DNA of 64,000 bases from Cladorhizidae sp. MBARI D1340-BT2 (GCA_028752905.1 JAQNBH010000020.1:1302001-1366000); one strand, 5' to 3'. Shown: positions 1-12,713, numbered from the stretch's first letter. Translations and numbers: made by a program. Notes: a model not told the origin generated them from the sequence alone.

Positions 1-913
1 GTACGTGCCAATATTTTGTGTACTCTAAGTATTAGCAAGTTATGGTGATTTGAAGTGGTAAGGTTTGCGATCTTTCCTGGCGTTTTCCAGTTGCCAAAGC
101 GGTGGCCTGCCAGTGAAAAACCACTACATTTATTGATAATCTGTTGACATGTTGCAGATAAGGACCTTCTCTATCAGTTGACAAAATCTGGCACTTTGGT
201 CTTGTTAATTAGGGCAGTTATGAATTGTACTACTCTTACTTGATGCTAAACATGTTAGCTTCGTAGATTATCCACACTTCACTGAATAGACTTGATGTAT
301 AGCTATTAAGATAGGACTCTCTAAGTGCTCTCTCTTGATACCAAACATCCATATATTCTGCACACTTCACTGTAATGGACTTGCAAGATAGGTATCTCTC
401 AGTGTTCTCTATCTTGAGCTAAACATGTTAGCTTCATAGATTCTCCACACTTCACTGAATAGACTTGATATATAGCTCTAAAGGTAGGCCTCTCTCTGTT
501 CTCTCTCTTGATACCAAACGTCCGTATATTCTGCATACATAGAATCACAAGATAGGTTTCTCTATGTGTTCTCTATCTTGATGCTAAACAGGTTAGCTTC
601 ATAGATTCTCCACACTTCACTGTATAAACTTGATATATAGCTATTAAGATAGGTCTCTCCCTGTGCTCTCTGTTGATATCAAACATCCATAATATTCTGC
701 ACACTTCACTGTAATGGACTTGATATGATTCGAATGATAGGTTTCATTATGTGTTCTCTATCTTGATATTTGCCCTAATTTGGTCTATAATATGTTTCTC
801 ATTTTCCCCCCAAAAATCTTGTTATTTTGCCGTAAAGCTCATAACTTTTCTACACTTTACCCACAAAAGATATTTTTATATCACCGAATAGCCCTTCTAA
901 TTATCTATCTTTT

Positions 914-1154
914 GTATGTGCCAAAATTTTGAGTACTCTAAGTATTAGCAAGTTATGGTGATTTGAAGTGGTAAGGTTTGCGATCTTTCCTGGCGTTTTC
1001 CAGTTGCCAAAGCGGTGGCCTGCCAGTGAAAAACCACTACATTTATTGATAATCTGTTGACATGTTGCAGATAAGGGCCTTCTCTATCAGTTGACAAAAT
1101 CTGGGACTTTGGTCTTGTTAATTAGGGCAGTTATGAATTGTACTCTTACTTGAT
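914..1154 (+). repeat. Monomer head with near-invariant core (953-1076)
   Basis: The head shows no similarity to the three subrepeats that follow. Its core, about 953-1076 in this copy, is the most constant part of the monomer. By eye only a few positions vary across the copies: G or A in the AAGGRCCTTC stretch, C or T in CTGGYGTTTTCC, T or G in GCGATCKTTCC, G or A in ATGRTGATTTG, and isolated single-copy changes such as those near 9185 and 19036. The core carries the most G+C-rich patch of the monomer, with short inverted matches such as TGGC-CT-GCCA at 1016-1025 and GTGG/CCAC at 1015-1018 and 1034-1037. These stems are short and a structural role is unproven. Confidence 0.85.
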
Positions 1155-1327
1155 GCTAAACATGTTAGCTTCGTAGATTATCCACACTTCACTGAATAGA
1201 CTTGATGTATAGCTATTAAGATAGGACTCTCTAAGTGCTCTCTCTTGATACCAAACATCCATATATTCTGCACACTTCACTGTAATGGACTTGCAAGATA
1301 GGTATCTCTCAGTGTTCTCTATCTTGA
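1155..1327 (+). repeat. Internal subrepeat A of the monomer
   Basis: Subrepeat A starts with GCTAAACATGTTAGC and consists of a 95-bp half-unit (1155-1249) and a 78-bp half-unit (1250-1327) that begins ACCAAACATCC. The halves resemble each other: both have CACACTTCACTG, then a GGACTTG or AGACTTG block, AAGATAGG, a CTCT-rich stretch and a final CTTGA. Subrepeat A alone has GTAGATTATCCACA where B and C have ATAGATTCTCCACA. About half of all monomers lack a TT here, giving CACACCACTG instead of CACACTTCACTG. Confidence 0.88.
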
Positions 1328-1490
1328 GCTAAACATGTTAGCTTCATAGATTCTCCACACTTCACTGAATAGACTTGATATATAGCTCTAAAGGTAGGCC
1401 TCTCTCTGTTCTCTCTCTTGATACCAAACATCCGTATATTCTGCATACATAGAATCACAAGATAGGTTTCTCTGTGTTCTCTATCTTGAT
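1328..1490 (+). repeat. Internal subrepeat B of the monomer
   Basis: Subrepeat B starts with the same GCTAAACATGTTAGC motif as A. Its first half-unit is 95 bp (1328-1422). The second half (1423-1490) is only 68 bp here and has lost or replaced the CACTTCACTGTAATGG segment seen in A and C, reading instead CATACATAGAATCACAAG. The G/C difference in GAATAGAsTTG is one of the markers that separate the two monomer subfamilies. Confidence 0.88.
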
Positions 1491-1675
1491 GCTAAACAGG
1501 TTAGCTTCATAGATTCTCCACACTTCACTGTATAAACTTGATATATAGCTATTAAGATAGGTCTCTCCCTGTGCTCTCTGTTGATATCAAACATCCATAA
1601 TATTCTGCATACTTCACTGTAATGGACTTGATATGATTCGAATGATAGGTTTCATTATGTGTTCTCTATCTTGAT
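1491..1675 (+). repeat. Internal subrepeat C of the monomer
   Basis: Subrepeat C starts with GCTAAACAGGTTAGC, one base different from A and B. The first half-unit is 95 bp (1491-1585) and the second is 90 bp (1586-1675). The second half contains an extra GATTCGAATGATAGG segment and ends CTCTATCTTGAT, like the ends of the other subrepeats. The 95-bp first half is what the 809-bp monomer at 18172 has lost. Confidence 0.88.
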
Positions 1676-1819
1676 ATTTGCCCTAATTTGGTCTGTATGT
1701 TTCTCATTTTTCCCCCAAAAATCTTGTTATTTTGCCGTAAAGCTCATAACTTATCTATACTTTATCCAAAAAAGATAATTTTTTTATCACCGGATAGCCC
1801 TTCTAATTATCTGTCTTTT
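1676..1819 (+). repeat. Variable tail of the monomer
   Basis: The tail runs from ATTTGCCCTAATTTGG to the next monomer. It concentrates length and base variation: GGTCTATAATATG, GGTCTATATG or GGTCTGTATG; a C run of four to seven; CTTGTTATTTTG or CTTGCTTTTTTG; TTTACCCC, TTTACCCA, TTTATCC or TTTATCT before an A run; and CACCGGATAG, CACCGAATAG or CATCGGATAG. These variants travel together and serve to track copy types. The short open frames of 60-62 codons that recur through the array all lie here and appear in two different frames, so they are not genes. Confidence 0.85.
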
Positions 1820-3635
1820 TTACGTGCCAAAATTTTGAGTACTCTAAGCATTAGCAAGTTATGGTGATTTGAAGTGGTAAGGTTTGCGATCGTTCCTGGC
1901 GTTTTCCAGTTGCCAAAGCGGTGGCCTGCCAGTGAAAAACCACTACATTTATTGATAATCTGTTGACATGTTGCAGATAAGGGCCTTCTCTATCAGTTGA
2001 CAAAATCTGGGACTTTGGTCTTGTTAATTAGGGCAGTTATGAATTGTACTCTTACTTGATGCTAAACATGTTAGCTTCGTAGATTATCCACACTTCACTG
2101 AATAGACTTGATGTATAGCTATTAAGATAGGACTCTCTAAGTGCTCTCTCTTGATACCAAACATCCATATATTCTGCACACTTCACTGTAATGGACTTGC
2201 AAGATAGGTATCTCTCAGTGTTCTCTATCTTGAGCTAAACATGTTAGCTTCATAGATTCTCCACACTTCACTGAATAGACTTGATATATAGCTCTAAAGG
2301 TAGGCCTCTCTCTGTTCTCTCTCTTGATACCAAACGTCCGTATATTCTGCATACATAGAATCACAAGATAGGTTTCTCTATGTGTTCTCTATCTTGATGC
2401 TAAACAGGTTAGCTTCATAGATTCTCCACACTTCACTGTATAAACTTGATATATAGCTATTAAGATAGGTCTCTCCCTGTGCTCTCTGTTGATATCAAAC
2501 ATCCATAATATTCTGCACAATTCACTGTAATGGACTTGATATGATTCGAATGATAGGTTTCATTATGTGTTCTCTATCTTGATATTTGCCCTAATTTGGT
2601 CTATAATATGTTTCTCATTTTTTCCCCAAAAATCTTGCTTTTTTGCCGTAAAGCTCATAACTTTTCTACACTTTATCCAAAAAGATAATTTTTATATCAC
2701 CGAATAGCCCTTCTAATTATCTGTCTTTTGTACGTGCCAATATTTTGTGTACTCTAAGTATTAGCAAGTTATGGTGATTTGAAGTGGTAAGGTTTGCGAT
2801 CTTTCCTGGCGTTTTCCAGTTGCCAAAGCGGTGGCCTGCCAGTGAAAAACCACTACATTTATTGATAATCTGTTGACATGTTGTAGATAAGGACCTTCTC
2901 TATCAGTTGACAAAATCTGGGACTTTGGTCTTGTTAATTAGGGCAGTTATGAATTGTAATCTTACTTGATGCTAAACATGTTAGCTTCGTAGATTATCCA
3001 CACCACTGAATAGACTTGATGTATAGCTATTAAGATAGGACCCTCTAAGTGCTCTCTCTTGATACCAAACATCCATATATTCTGCACACTTCACTGTAAT
3101 GGACTTGCAAGATAGGTATCTCTCAGTGTTCTCTATCTTGAGCTAAACATGTTAGCTTCATAGATTCTCCACACTTCACTGAATAGAGTTGATATATAGC
3201 TCTTAAGGTAGGCCTCTCTCTGTTCTCTCTCTTGATACCAAACATCCGTATATTCTGCATACATAGAATCACAAGATAGGTTTCTCTATGTGTTATCTAT
3301 CTTGATGCTAAACAGGTTAGCTTCATAGATTCTCCACACTTCACTGTATAAACTTGATATATAGCTATTAAGATAGGTCTCTCCCTGTGCTCTCTGTTGA
3401 TATCAAACATCCATAATATTCTGCACACTTCACTGTAATGGACTTGATATGATTCGAATGATAGGTTTCATTATGTGTTCTCTATCTTGATATTTGCCCT
3501 AATTTGGTCTATATGTTTCTCATTTCCCCCCCAAAAATCTTGTTATTTTGCCGTAAAGCTCATAACTTTTCTACACTTTACCCCAAAAAGAAAATTTTTA
3601 TATCACCGGATAGCCCTTCTAATTATCTGTCTTTT

Positions 3636-6600
3636 GTACGTGCCAAAATTTTGTGTACTCTAAGTATTAGCACGTTATGGTGATTTGAAGTGGTAAGGTT
3701 TGCGATCTTTCCTGGCGTTTTCCAGTTGCCAAAGCGGTGGCCTGCCAGTGAAAAACCACTACATTTATTGATAATCTGTTGACATGTTGCAGATAAGGAC
3801 CTTCTCTATCAGTTGACAAAATCTGGCACTTTGGTCTTGTTAATTAGGGCAGTTATGAATTGTAATCTTACTTGATGCTAAACATGTTAGCTTCGTAGAT
3901 TATCCACACCACTGAATAGACTTGATGTATAGCTATTAAGATAGGACTCTCTAAGTGCTCTCTCTTGATACCAAACATCCATATATTCTGCACACTTCAC
4001 TGTAATGGACTTGCAAGATAGGTATCTCTCAGTGTTCTCTATCTTGAGCTAAACATGTTAGCTTCATAGATTCTCCACACTTCACTGAATAGAGTTGATA
4101 TATAGCTCTAAAGGTAGGCCTCTCTCTGTTCTCTCTCTTGATACCAAACATCCGTATATTCTGCATACATAGAATCACAAGATAGGTTTCTCTATGTGTT
4201 CTCTATCTTGATGCTAAACAGGTTAGCTTCATAGATTCTCCACACTTCACTGTATAAACTTGATATATAGCTATTAAGATAGGTCTCTCCCTGTGCTCTC
4301 TGTTGATATCAAACATCCATAATATTCTGCAAAATTCACTGTAATGGACTTGATATGATTCGAATGATAGGTTTCATTATGTGTTCTCTATCTTGATATT
4401 TGCCCTAATTTGGTCTATAATATGTTTCTCATTTTTTCCCCAAAAATCTTGCTTTTTTGCCGTAAAGCTCATAACTTTTCTACACTTTATCCAAAAAGAT
4501 AATTTTTATATCACCGAATAGCCCTTCTAATTATCTGTCTTTTGTATTTGCCAATATTTTGTGTACTCTAAGTATTAGCAAGTTATGATGATTTGAAGTG
4601 GTAAGGTTTGCGATCTTTCCTGGCGTTTTCCAGTTGCCAAAGCGGTGGCCTGCCAGTGAAAAACCACTACATTTATTGATAATCTGTTGACATGTTGCAG
4701 ATAAGGACCTTCTCTATCAGTTGACAAAATCTGGCACTTTGGTCTTGTTAATTAGGGCAGTTATGAATTGTAATCTTACTTGATGCTAAACATGTTAGCT
4801 TCGTAGATTATCCACACCACTGAATAGACTTGATGTATAGCTATTAAGATAGGACTCTCTAAGTGCTCTCTCTTGATACCAAACATCCATATATTCTGCA
4901 CACTTCACTGTAATGGACTTGCAAGATAGGTATCTCTCAGTGTTCTCTATCTTGAGCTAAACATGTTAGCTTCATAGATTCTCCACACTTCACTGAATAG
5001 AGTTGATATATAGCTCTAAAGGTAGGCCTCTCTCTGTTCTCTCTCTTGATACCAAACATCCGTATATTCTGCATACATAGAATCACAAGATAGGTTTCTC
5101 TATGTGTTATCTATCTTGATGCTAAACAGGTTAGCTTCATAGATTCTCCACACTTCACTGTATAAACTTGATATATAGCTATTAAGATAGGTCTCTCCCT
5201 GTGCTCTCTGTTGATATCAAACATCCATAATATTCTGCACACTTCACTGTAATGGACTTGATATGATTCGAATGATAGGTTTCATTATGTGTTCTCTATC
5301 TTGATATTTGCCCTAATTTGGTCTATATGTTTCTCATTTCCCCCCCAAAAATCTTGTTATTTTGCCGTAAAGCTCATAACTTTTCTACACTTTACCCCAA
5401 AAAGAAAATTTTTATATCACCGGATAGCCCTTCTAATTATCTGTCTTTTGTACGTGCCAAAATTTTGTGTACTCTAAGTATTAGCACGTTATGGTGATTT
5501 GAAGTGGTAAGGTTTGCGATCTTTCCTGGCGTTTTCCAGTTGCCAAAGCGGTGGCCTGCCAGTGAAAAACCACTACATTTATTGATAATCTGTTGACATG
5601 TTGCAGATAAGGACCTTCTCTATCAGTTGACAAAATCTGGCACTTTGGTCTTGTTAATTAGGGCAGTTATGAATTGTAATCTTACTTGATGCTAAACATG
5701 TTAGCTTCGTAGATTATCCACACCACTGAATAGACTTGATGTATAGCTATTAAGATAGGACTCTCTAAGTGCTCTCTCTTGATACCAAACATCCATATAT
5801 TCTGCACACTTCACTGTAATGGACTTGCAAGATAGGTATCTCTCAGTGTTCTCTATCTTGAGCTAAACATGTTAGCTTCATAGATTCTCCACACTTCACT
5901 GAATAGAGTTGATATATAGCTCTAAAGGTAGGCCTCTCTCTGTTCTCTCTCTTGATACCAAACATCCGTATATTCTGCATACATAGAATCACAAGATAGG
6001 TTTCTCTATGTGTTCTCTATCTTGATGCTAAACAGGTTAGCTTCATAGATTCTCCACACTTCACTGTATAAACTTGATATATAGCTATTAAGATAGGTCT
6101 CTCCCTGTGCTCTCTGTTGATATCAAACATCCATAATATTCTGCAAAATTCACTGTAATGGACTTGATATGATTCGAATGATAGGTTTCATTATGTGTTC
6201 TCTATCTTGATATTTGCCCTAATTTGGTCTATAATATGTTTCTCATTTTTTCCCCAAAAATCTTGCTTTTTTGCTGTAAAGCTCATAACTTTTCTACACT
6301 TTATCCAAAAAGATAATTTTTATATCACCGAATAGCCCTTCTAATTATCTGTCTTTTGTATGTGCCAATATTTTGTGTACTCTAAGTATTAGCAAGTTAT
6401 GATGATTTGAAGTGGTAAGGTTTGCGATCTTTCCTGGCGTTTTCCAGTTGCCAAAGCGGTGGCCTGCCAGTGAAAAACCACTACATTTATTGATAATCTG
6501 TTGACATGTTGCAGATAAGGACCTTCTCTATCAGTTGACAAAATCTGGCACTTTGGTCTTGTTAATTAGGGCAGTTATGAATTGTAATCTTACTTGATGC

Positions 6601-7263
6601 TAAACATGTTAGCTTCGTAGATTATCCACACCACTGAATAGACTTGATGTATAGCTATTAAGATAGGACTCTCTAAGTGCTCTCTCTTGATACCAAACAT
6701 CCATATATTCTGCACACTTCACTGTAATGGACTTGCAAGATAGGTATCTCTCAGTGTTCTCTATCTTGAGCTAAACATGTTAGCTTCATAGATTCTCCAC
6801 ACTTCACTGAATAGAGTTGATATATAGCTCTAAAGGTAGGCCTCTCTCTGTTCTCTCTCTTGATACCAAACATCCGTATATTCTGCATACATAGAATCAC
6901 AAGATAGGTTTCTCTATGTGTTATCTATCTTGATGCTAAACAGGTTAGCTTCATAGATTCTCCACACTTCACTGTATAAACTTGATATATAGCTATTAAG
7001 ATAGGTCTCTCCCTGTGCTCTCTGTTGATATCAAACATCCATAATATTCTGCACACTTCACTGTAATGGACTTGATATGATTCGAATGATAGGTTTCATT
7101 ATGTGTTCTCTATCTTGATATTTGCCCTAATTTGGTCTATATGTTTCTCATTTCCCCCCCAAAAATCTTGTTATTTTGCCGTAAAGCTCATAACTTTTCT
7201 ACACTTTACCCCAAAAAGAAAATTTTTATATCACCGGATAGCCCTTCTAATTATCTGTCTTTT
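3636..7263 (+). repeat. Two 1814-bp dimer higher-order repeats
   Basis: Monomers 3636 and 4544 (908 + 906 bp) are repeated as 5450 and 6358. The rare change ATTAGCACGTTATGG, at about 3667 and 5481, is shared at exactly a 1814-bp offset. So are the CTGCAAAATTCACTG variant (about 4328 and 6142) and the tail with seven C residues. The copies differ at a few sites, for example GTATTTGCC at 4544 against GTATGTGCC at 6358. Confidence 0.88.
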
Positions 7264-10200
7264 GTACGTGCCAAAATTTTTAGTACTCTAAGTATTAGCA
7301 AGTTATGATGATTTGAAGTGGTAAGGTTTGCGATCTTTCCTGGCGTTTTCCAGTTGCCAAAGCGGTGGCCTGCCAGTGAAAAACCACTACATTTATTGAT
7401 AATCTGTTGACATGTTGCAGATAAGGGCCTTCTCTATCAGTTGACAAAATCTGGGACTTTGGTCTTGTTAATTAGGGCAGTTATGAATTGTACTACTCTT
7501 ACTTGATGCTAAACATGTTAGCTTCGTAGATTATCCACACTTCACTGAATAGACTTGATGTATAGCTATTAAGATAGGACTCTCTAAGTGCTCTCTCTTG
7601 ATACCAAACATCCATATATTCTGCACACTTCACTGTAATGGACTTGCAAGATAGGTATCTCTCAGTGTTCTCTATCTTGAGCTAAACATGTTAGCTTCAT
7701 AGATTCTCCACACTTCACTGAATAGACTTGATATATAGCTCTAAAGGTAGGCCTCTCTCTGTTCTCTCTCTTGATACCAAACGTCCGTATATTCTGCATA
7801 CATAGAATCACAAGATAGGTTTCTCTATGTGTTCTCTATCTTGATGCTAAACAGGTTAGCTTCATAGATTCTCCACACTTCACTGTATAAACTTGATATA
7901 TAGCTATTAAGATAGGTCTCTCCCTGTGCACTCTGTTGATATCAAACATCCATAATATTCTGCACACTTCACTGTAATGGACTTGATATGATTCGAATGA
8001 TAGGTTTCATTATGTGTTCTCTATCTTGATATTTGCCCTAATTTGGTCTATAATATGTTTCTCATTTTTCCCCCAAAAATCTTGCTTTTTTGCCGTAAAG
8101 CTCATAACTTTTCTACACTTTACCCACAAAAGATATTTTTATATCACCGAATAGCCCTTCTAATTATCTATCTTTTGTATGTGCCAAAATTTTGAGTACT
8201 CTAAGTATTAGCAAGTTATGGTGATTTGAAGTGGTAAGGTTTGCGATCTTTCCTGGCGTTTTCCAGTTGCCAAAGCGGTGGCCTGCCAGTGAAAAACCAC
8301 TACATTTATTGATAATCTGTTGACATGTTGCAGATAAGGGCCTTCTCTATCAGTTGACAAAATCTGGGACTTTGGTCTTGTTAATTAGGGCAGTTATGAA
8401 TTGTACTCTTACTTGATGCTAAACATGTTAGCTTCGTAGATTATCCACACTTCACTGAATAGACTTGATGTATAGCTATTAAGATAGGACTCTCTAAGTG
8501 CTCTCTCTTGATACCAAACATCCATATATTCTGCACACTTCACTGTAATGGACTTGCAAGATAGGTATCTCTCAGTGTTCTCTATCTTGAGCTAAACATG
8601 TTAGCTTCATAGATTCTCCACACTTCACTGAATAGACTTGATATATAGCTCTAAAGGTAGGCCTCTCTCTGTTCTCTCTCTTGATACCAAACATCCGTAT
8701 ATTCTGCATACATAGAATCACAAGATAGGTTTCTCTGTGTTCTCTATCTTGATGCTAAACAGGTTAGCTTCATAGATTCTCCACACTTCACTGTATAAAC
8801 TTGATATATAGCTATTAAGATAGGTCTCTCCCTGTGCTCTCTGTTGATATCAAACATCCATAATATTCTGCATACTTCACTGTAATGGACTTGATATGAT
8901 TCGAATGATAGGTTTCATTATGTGTTCTCTATCTTGATATTTGCCCTAATTTGGTCTGTATGTTTCTCATTTTTCCCCCAAAAATCTTGTTATTTTGCCG
9001 TAAAGCTCATAACTTATCTATACTTTATCCAAAAAAGATAATTTTTTATCACCGGATAGCCCTTCTAATTATCTGTCTTTTGTACGTGCCAATATTTTGT
9101 GTACTCTAAGTATTAGCAAGTTATGGTGATTTGAAGTGGTAAGGTTTGCGATCTTTCCTGGCGTTTTCCAGTTGCCAAAGCGGTAGCCTGCCAGTGAAAA
9201 ACCACTACATTTATTGATAATCTGTTGACATGTTGCAGATAAGGACCTTCTCTATCAGTTGACAAAATCTGGCACTTTGGTCTTGTTAATTAGGGCAGTT
9301 ATGAATTGTAATCTTACTTGATGCTAAACATGTTAGCTTCGTAGATTATCCACACCACTGAATAGACTTGATGTATAGCTATTAAGATAGGACTCTCTAA
9401 GTGCTCTCTCTTGATACCAAACATCCATATATTCTGCACACTTCACTGTAATGGACTTGCAAGATAGGTATCTCTCAGTGTTCTCTATCTTGAGCTAAAC
9501 ATGTTAGCTTCATAGATTCTCCACACTTCACTGAATAGAGTTGATATATAGCTCTAAAGGTAGGCCTCTCTCTGTTCTCTCTCTTGATACCAAACATCCG
9601 TATATTCTGCATACATAGAATCACAAGATAGGTTTCTCTATGTGTTCTCTATCTTGATGCTAAACAGGTTAGCTTCATAGATTCTCCACACTTCACTGTA
9701 TAAACTTGATATATAGCTATTAAGATAGGTCTCTCCCTGTGCTCTCTGTTGATATCAAACATCCATAATATTCTGCACAATTCACTGTAATGGACTTGAT
9801 ATGATTCGAATGATAGGTTTCATTATGTGTTCTCTATCTTGATATTTGCCCTAATTTGGTCTATAATATGTTTCTCATTTTTCCCCCAAAAATCTTGCTT
9901 TTTTGCCGTAAAGCTCATAACTTTTCTACACTTTATCCAAAAAGATAATTTTTATATCACCGAATAGCCCTTCTAATTATCTGTCTTTTGTACGTGCCAA
10001 TATTTTGTGTACTCTAAGTATTAGCAAGTTATGATGATTTGAAGTGGTAAGGTTTGCGATCTTTCCTGGCGTTTTCCAGTTGCCAAAGCGGTGGCCTGCC
10101 AGTGAAAAACCACTACATTTATTGATAATCTGTTGACATGTTGCAGATAAGGACCTTCTCTATCAGTTGACAAAATCTGGCACTTTGGTCTTGTTAATTA

Positions 10201-12713
10201 GGGCAGTTATGAATTGTAATCTTACTTGATGCTAAACATGTTAGCTTCGTAGATTATCCACACCACTGAATAGACTTGATGTATAGCTATTAAGATAGGA
10301 CTCTCTAAGTGCTCTCTCTTGATACCAAACATCCATATATTCTGCACACTTCACTGTAATGGACTTGCAAGATAGGTATCTCTCAGTGTTCTCTATCTTG
10401 AGCTAAACATGTTAGCTTCATAGATTCTCCACACTTCACTGAATAGAGTTGATATATAGCTCTAAAGGTAGGCCTCTCTCTGTTCTCTCTCTTGATACCA
10501 AACATCCGTATATTCTGCATACATAGAATCACAAGATAGGTTTCTCTATGTGTTATCTATCTTGATGCTAAACAGGTTAGCTTCATAGATTCTCCACACT
10601 TCACTGTATAAACTTGATATATAGCTATTAAGATAGGTCTCTCCCTGTGCTCTCTGTTGATATCAAACATCCATAATATTCTGCACACTTCACTGTAATG
10701 GACTTGATATGATTCGAATGATAGGTTTCATTATGTGTTCTCTATCTTGATATTTGCCCTAATTTGGTCTATATGTTTCTCATTTCCCTCCCAAAAATCT
10801 TGTTATTTTGCCGTAAAGCTCATAACTTTTCTACACTTTACCCCAAAAAGAAAATTTTTATATCACCGGATAGCCCTTCTAATTATCTGTCTTTTGTACG
10901 TGCCAAAATTTTTAGTACTCTAAGTATTAGCAAGTTATGATGATTTGAAGTGGTAAGGTTTGCGATCTTTCCTGGCGTTTTCCAGTTGCCAAAGCGGTGG
11001 CCTGCCAGTGAAAAACCACTACATTTATTGATAATCTGTTGACATGTTGCAGATAAGGGCCTTCTCTATCAGTTGACAAAATCTGGGACTTTGGTCTTGT
11101 TAATTAGGGCAGTTATGAATTGTACTACTCTTACTTGATGCTAAACATGTTAGCTTCGTAGATTATCCACACTTCACTGAATAGACTTGATGTATAGCTA
11201 TTAAGATAGGACTCTCTAAGTGCTCTCTCTTGATACCAAACATCCATATATTCTGCACACTTCACTGTAATGGACTTGCAAGATAGGTATCTCTCAGTGT
11301 TCTCTATCTTGAGCTAAACATGTTAGCTTCATAGATTCTCCACACTTCACTGAATAGACTTGATATATAGCTCTAAAGGTAGGCCTCTCTCTGTTCTCTC
11401 TCTTGATACCAAACGTCCGTATATTCTGCATACATAGAATCACAAGATAGGTTTCTCTATGTGTTCTCTATCTTGATGCTAAACAGGTTAGCTTCATAGA
11501 TTCTCCACACTTCACTGTATAAACTTGATATATAGCTATTAAGATAGGTCTCTCCCTGTGCTCTCTGTTGATATCAAACATCCATAATATTCTGCACACT
11601 TCACTGTAATGGACTTGATATGATTCGAATGATAGGTTTCATTATGTGTTCTCTATCTTGATATTTGCCCTAATTTGGTCTATAATATGTTTCTCATTTT
11701 TCCCCCAAAAATCTTGCTTTTTTGCCGTAAAGCTCATAACTTTTCTACACTTTACCCACAAAAGATATTTTTATATCACCGAATAGCCCTTCTAATTATC
11801 TATCTTTTGTATGTGCCAAAATTTTGAGTACTCTAAGTATTAGCAAGTTATGGTGATTTGAAGTGGTAAGGTTTGCGATCTTTCCTGGCGTTTTCCAGTT
11901 GCCAAAGCGGTGGCCTGCCAGTGAAAAACCACTACATTTATTGATAATCTGTTGACATGTTGCAGATAAGGGCCTTCTCTATCAGTTGACAAAATCTGGG
12001 ACTTTGGTCTTGTTAATTAGGGCAGTTATGAATTGTACTCTTACTTGATGCTAAACATGTTAGCTTCGTAGATTATCCACACTTCACTGAATAGACTTGA
12101 TGTATAGCTATTAAGATAGGACTCTCTAAGTGCTCTCTCTTGATACCAAACATCCATATATTCTGCACACTTCACTGTAATGGACTTGCAAGATAGGTAT
12201 CTCTCAGTGTTCTCTATCTTGAGCTAAACATGTTAGCTTCATAGATTCTCCACACTTCACTGAATAGACTTGATATATAGCTCTAAAGGTAGGCCTCTCT
12301 CTGTTCTCTCTCTTGATACCAAACATCCGTATATTCTGCATACATAGAATCACAAGATAGGTTTCTCTGTGTTCTCTATCTTGATGCTAAACAGGTTAGC
12401 TTCATAGATTCTCCACACTTCACTGTATAAACTTGATATATAGCTATTAAGATAGGTCTCTCCCTGTGCTCTCTGTTGATATCAAACATCCATAATATTC
12501 TGCATACTTCACTGTAATGGACTTGATATGATTCGAATGATAGGTTTCATTATGTGTTCTCTATCTTGATATTTGCCCTAATTTGGTCTGTATGTTTCTC
12601 ATTTTCCCCCCAAAAATCTTGTTATTTTGCCGTAAAGCTCATAACTTATCTATACTTTATCCAAAAAAGATAATTTTTTATCACCGGATAGCCCTTCTAA
12701 TTATCTGTCTTTT
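5450..12713 (+). repeat. Two 3632-bp tetramer higher-order repeats
   Basis: Monomers of 908, 906, 913 and 905 bp (5450, 6358, 7264, 8177) recur in the same order and lengths at 9082, 9990, 10896 and 11809, an exact 3632-bp offset. The 913-bp member begins with TTTTTAGTACTC and carries CTACTCTTAC in both. The match is weakest in the first member, where 9082 reads CAATATTTTG and has a private change near 9185. The block overlaps the dimers at 3636-7263, so successive exchanges are layered on each other. Confidence 0.8.

Larger units (their letters stand above)
914..1819 (+). repeat. Representative 906-bp monomer (copy 2)
   Basis: This copy is used as the reference for the internal layout. It has a head (914-1154), three related subrepeats (1155-1327, 1328-1490, 1491-1675) and a tail (1676-1819). 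The same order is present in every full copy; the shortened copy at 18172-18980 lacks one half-unit. The head begins at the GTATGTGCC motif and the tail ends at the TTCTAATTATCTGTC stretch just before the next motif. The unit has no open frame beyond about 60 codons. Confidence 0.95.

Noticed and set aside
780..800. TATAAT and TTGACA-like matches in the monomer as bacterial promoters
   Set aside because: They are far apart, lead to no open frame and are expected by chance in AT-rich DNA; the TATAAT is missing from many copies.
1168..1190. TTATCCACA, an exact match to the bacterial DnaA box, once in most monomers
   Set aside because: It lies in subrepeat A of a eukaryote-like satellite and is one base away from the CTCCACA form in B and C. 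The regular spacing comes from the repeat, and no replication gene or bacterial context is present.
1016..1650. RNA polymerase III A and B boxes (TGGCCTGCCAGTG and GATTCGAATG) suggesting a tRNA-derived element
   Set aside because: Both matches are poor and about 600 bp apart, far beyond the usual internal promoter spacing.
3475..3663. Recurring 62-codon open frame beginning MFSILIF in many monomers
   Set aside because: It spans the variable tail and monomer boundary, is kept in only some copies, and depends on C-run length. The same DNA is open in a different frame in other copies. This is what repetition of AT-rich DNA produces, not coding constraint.
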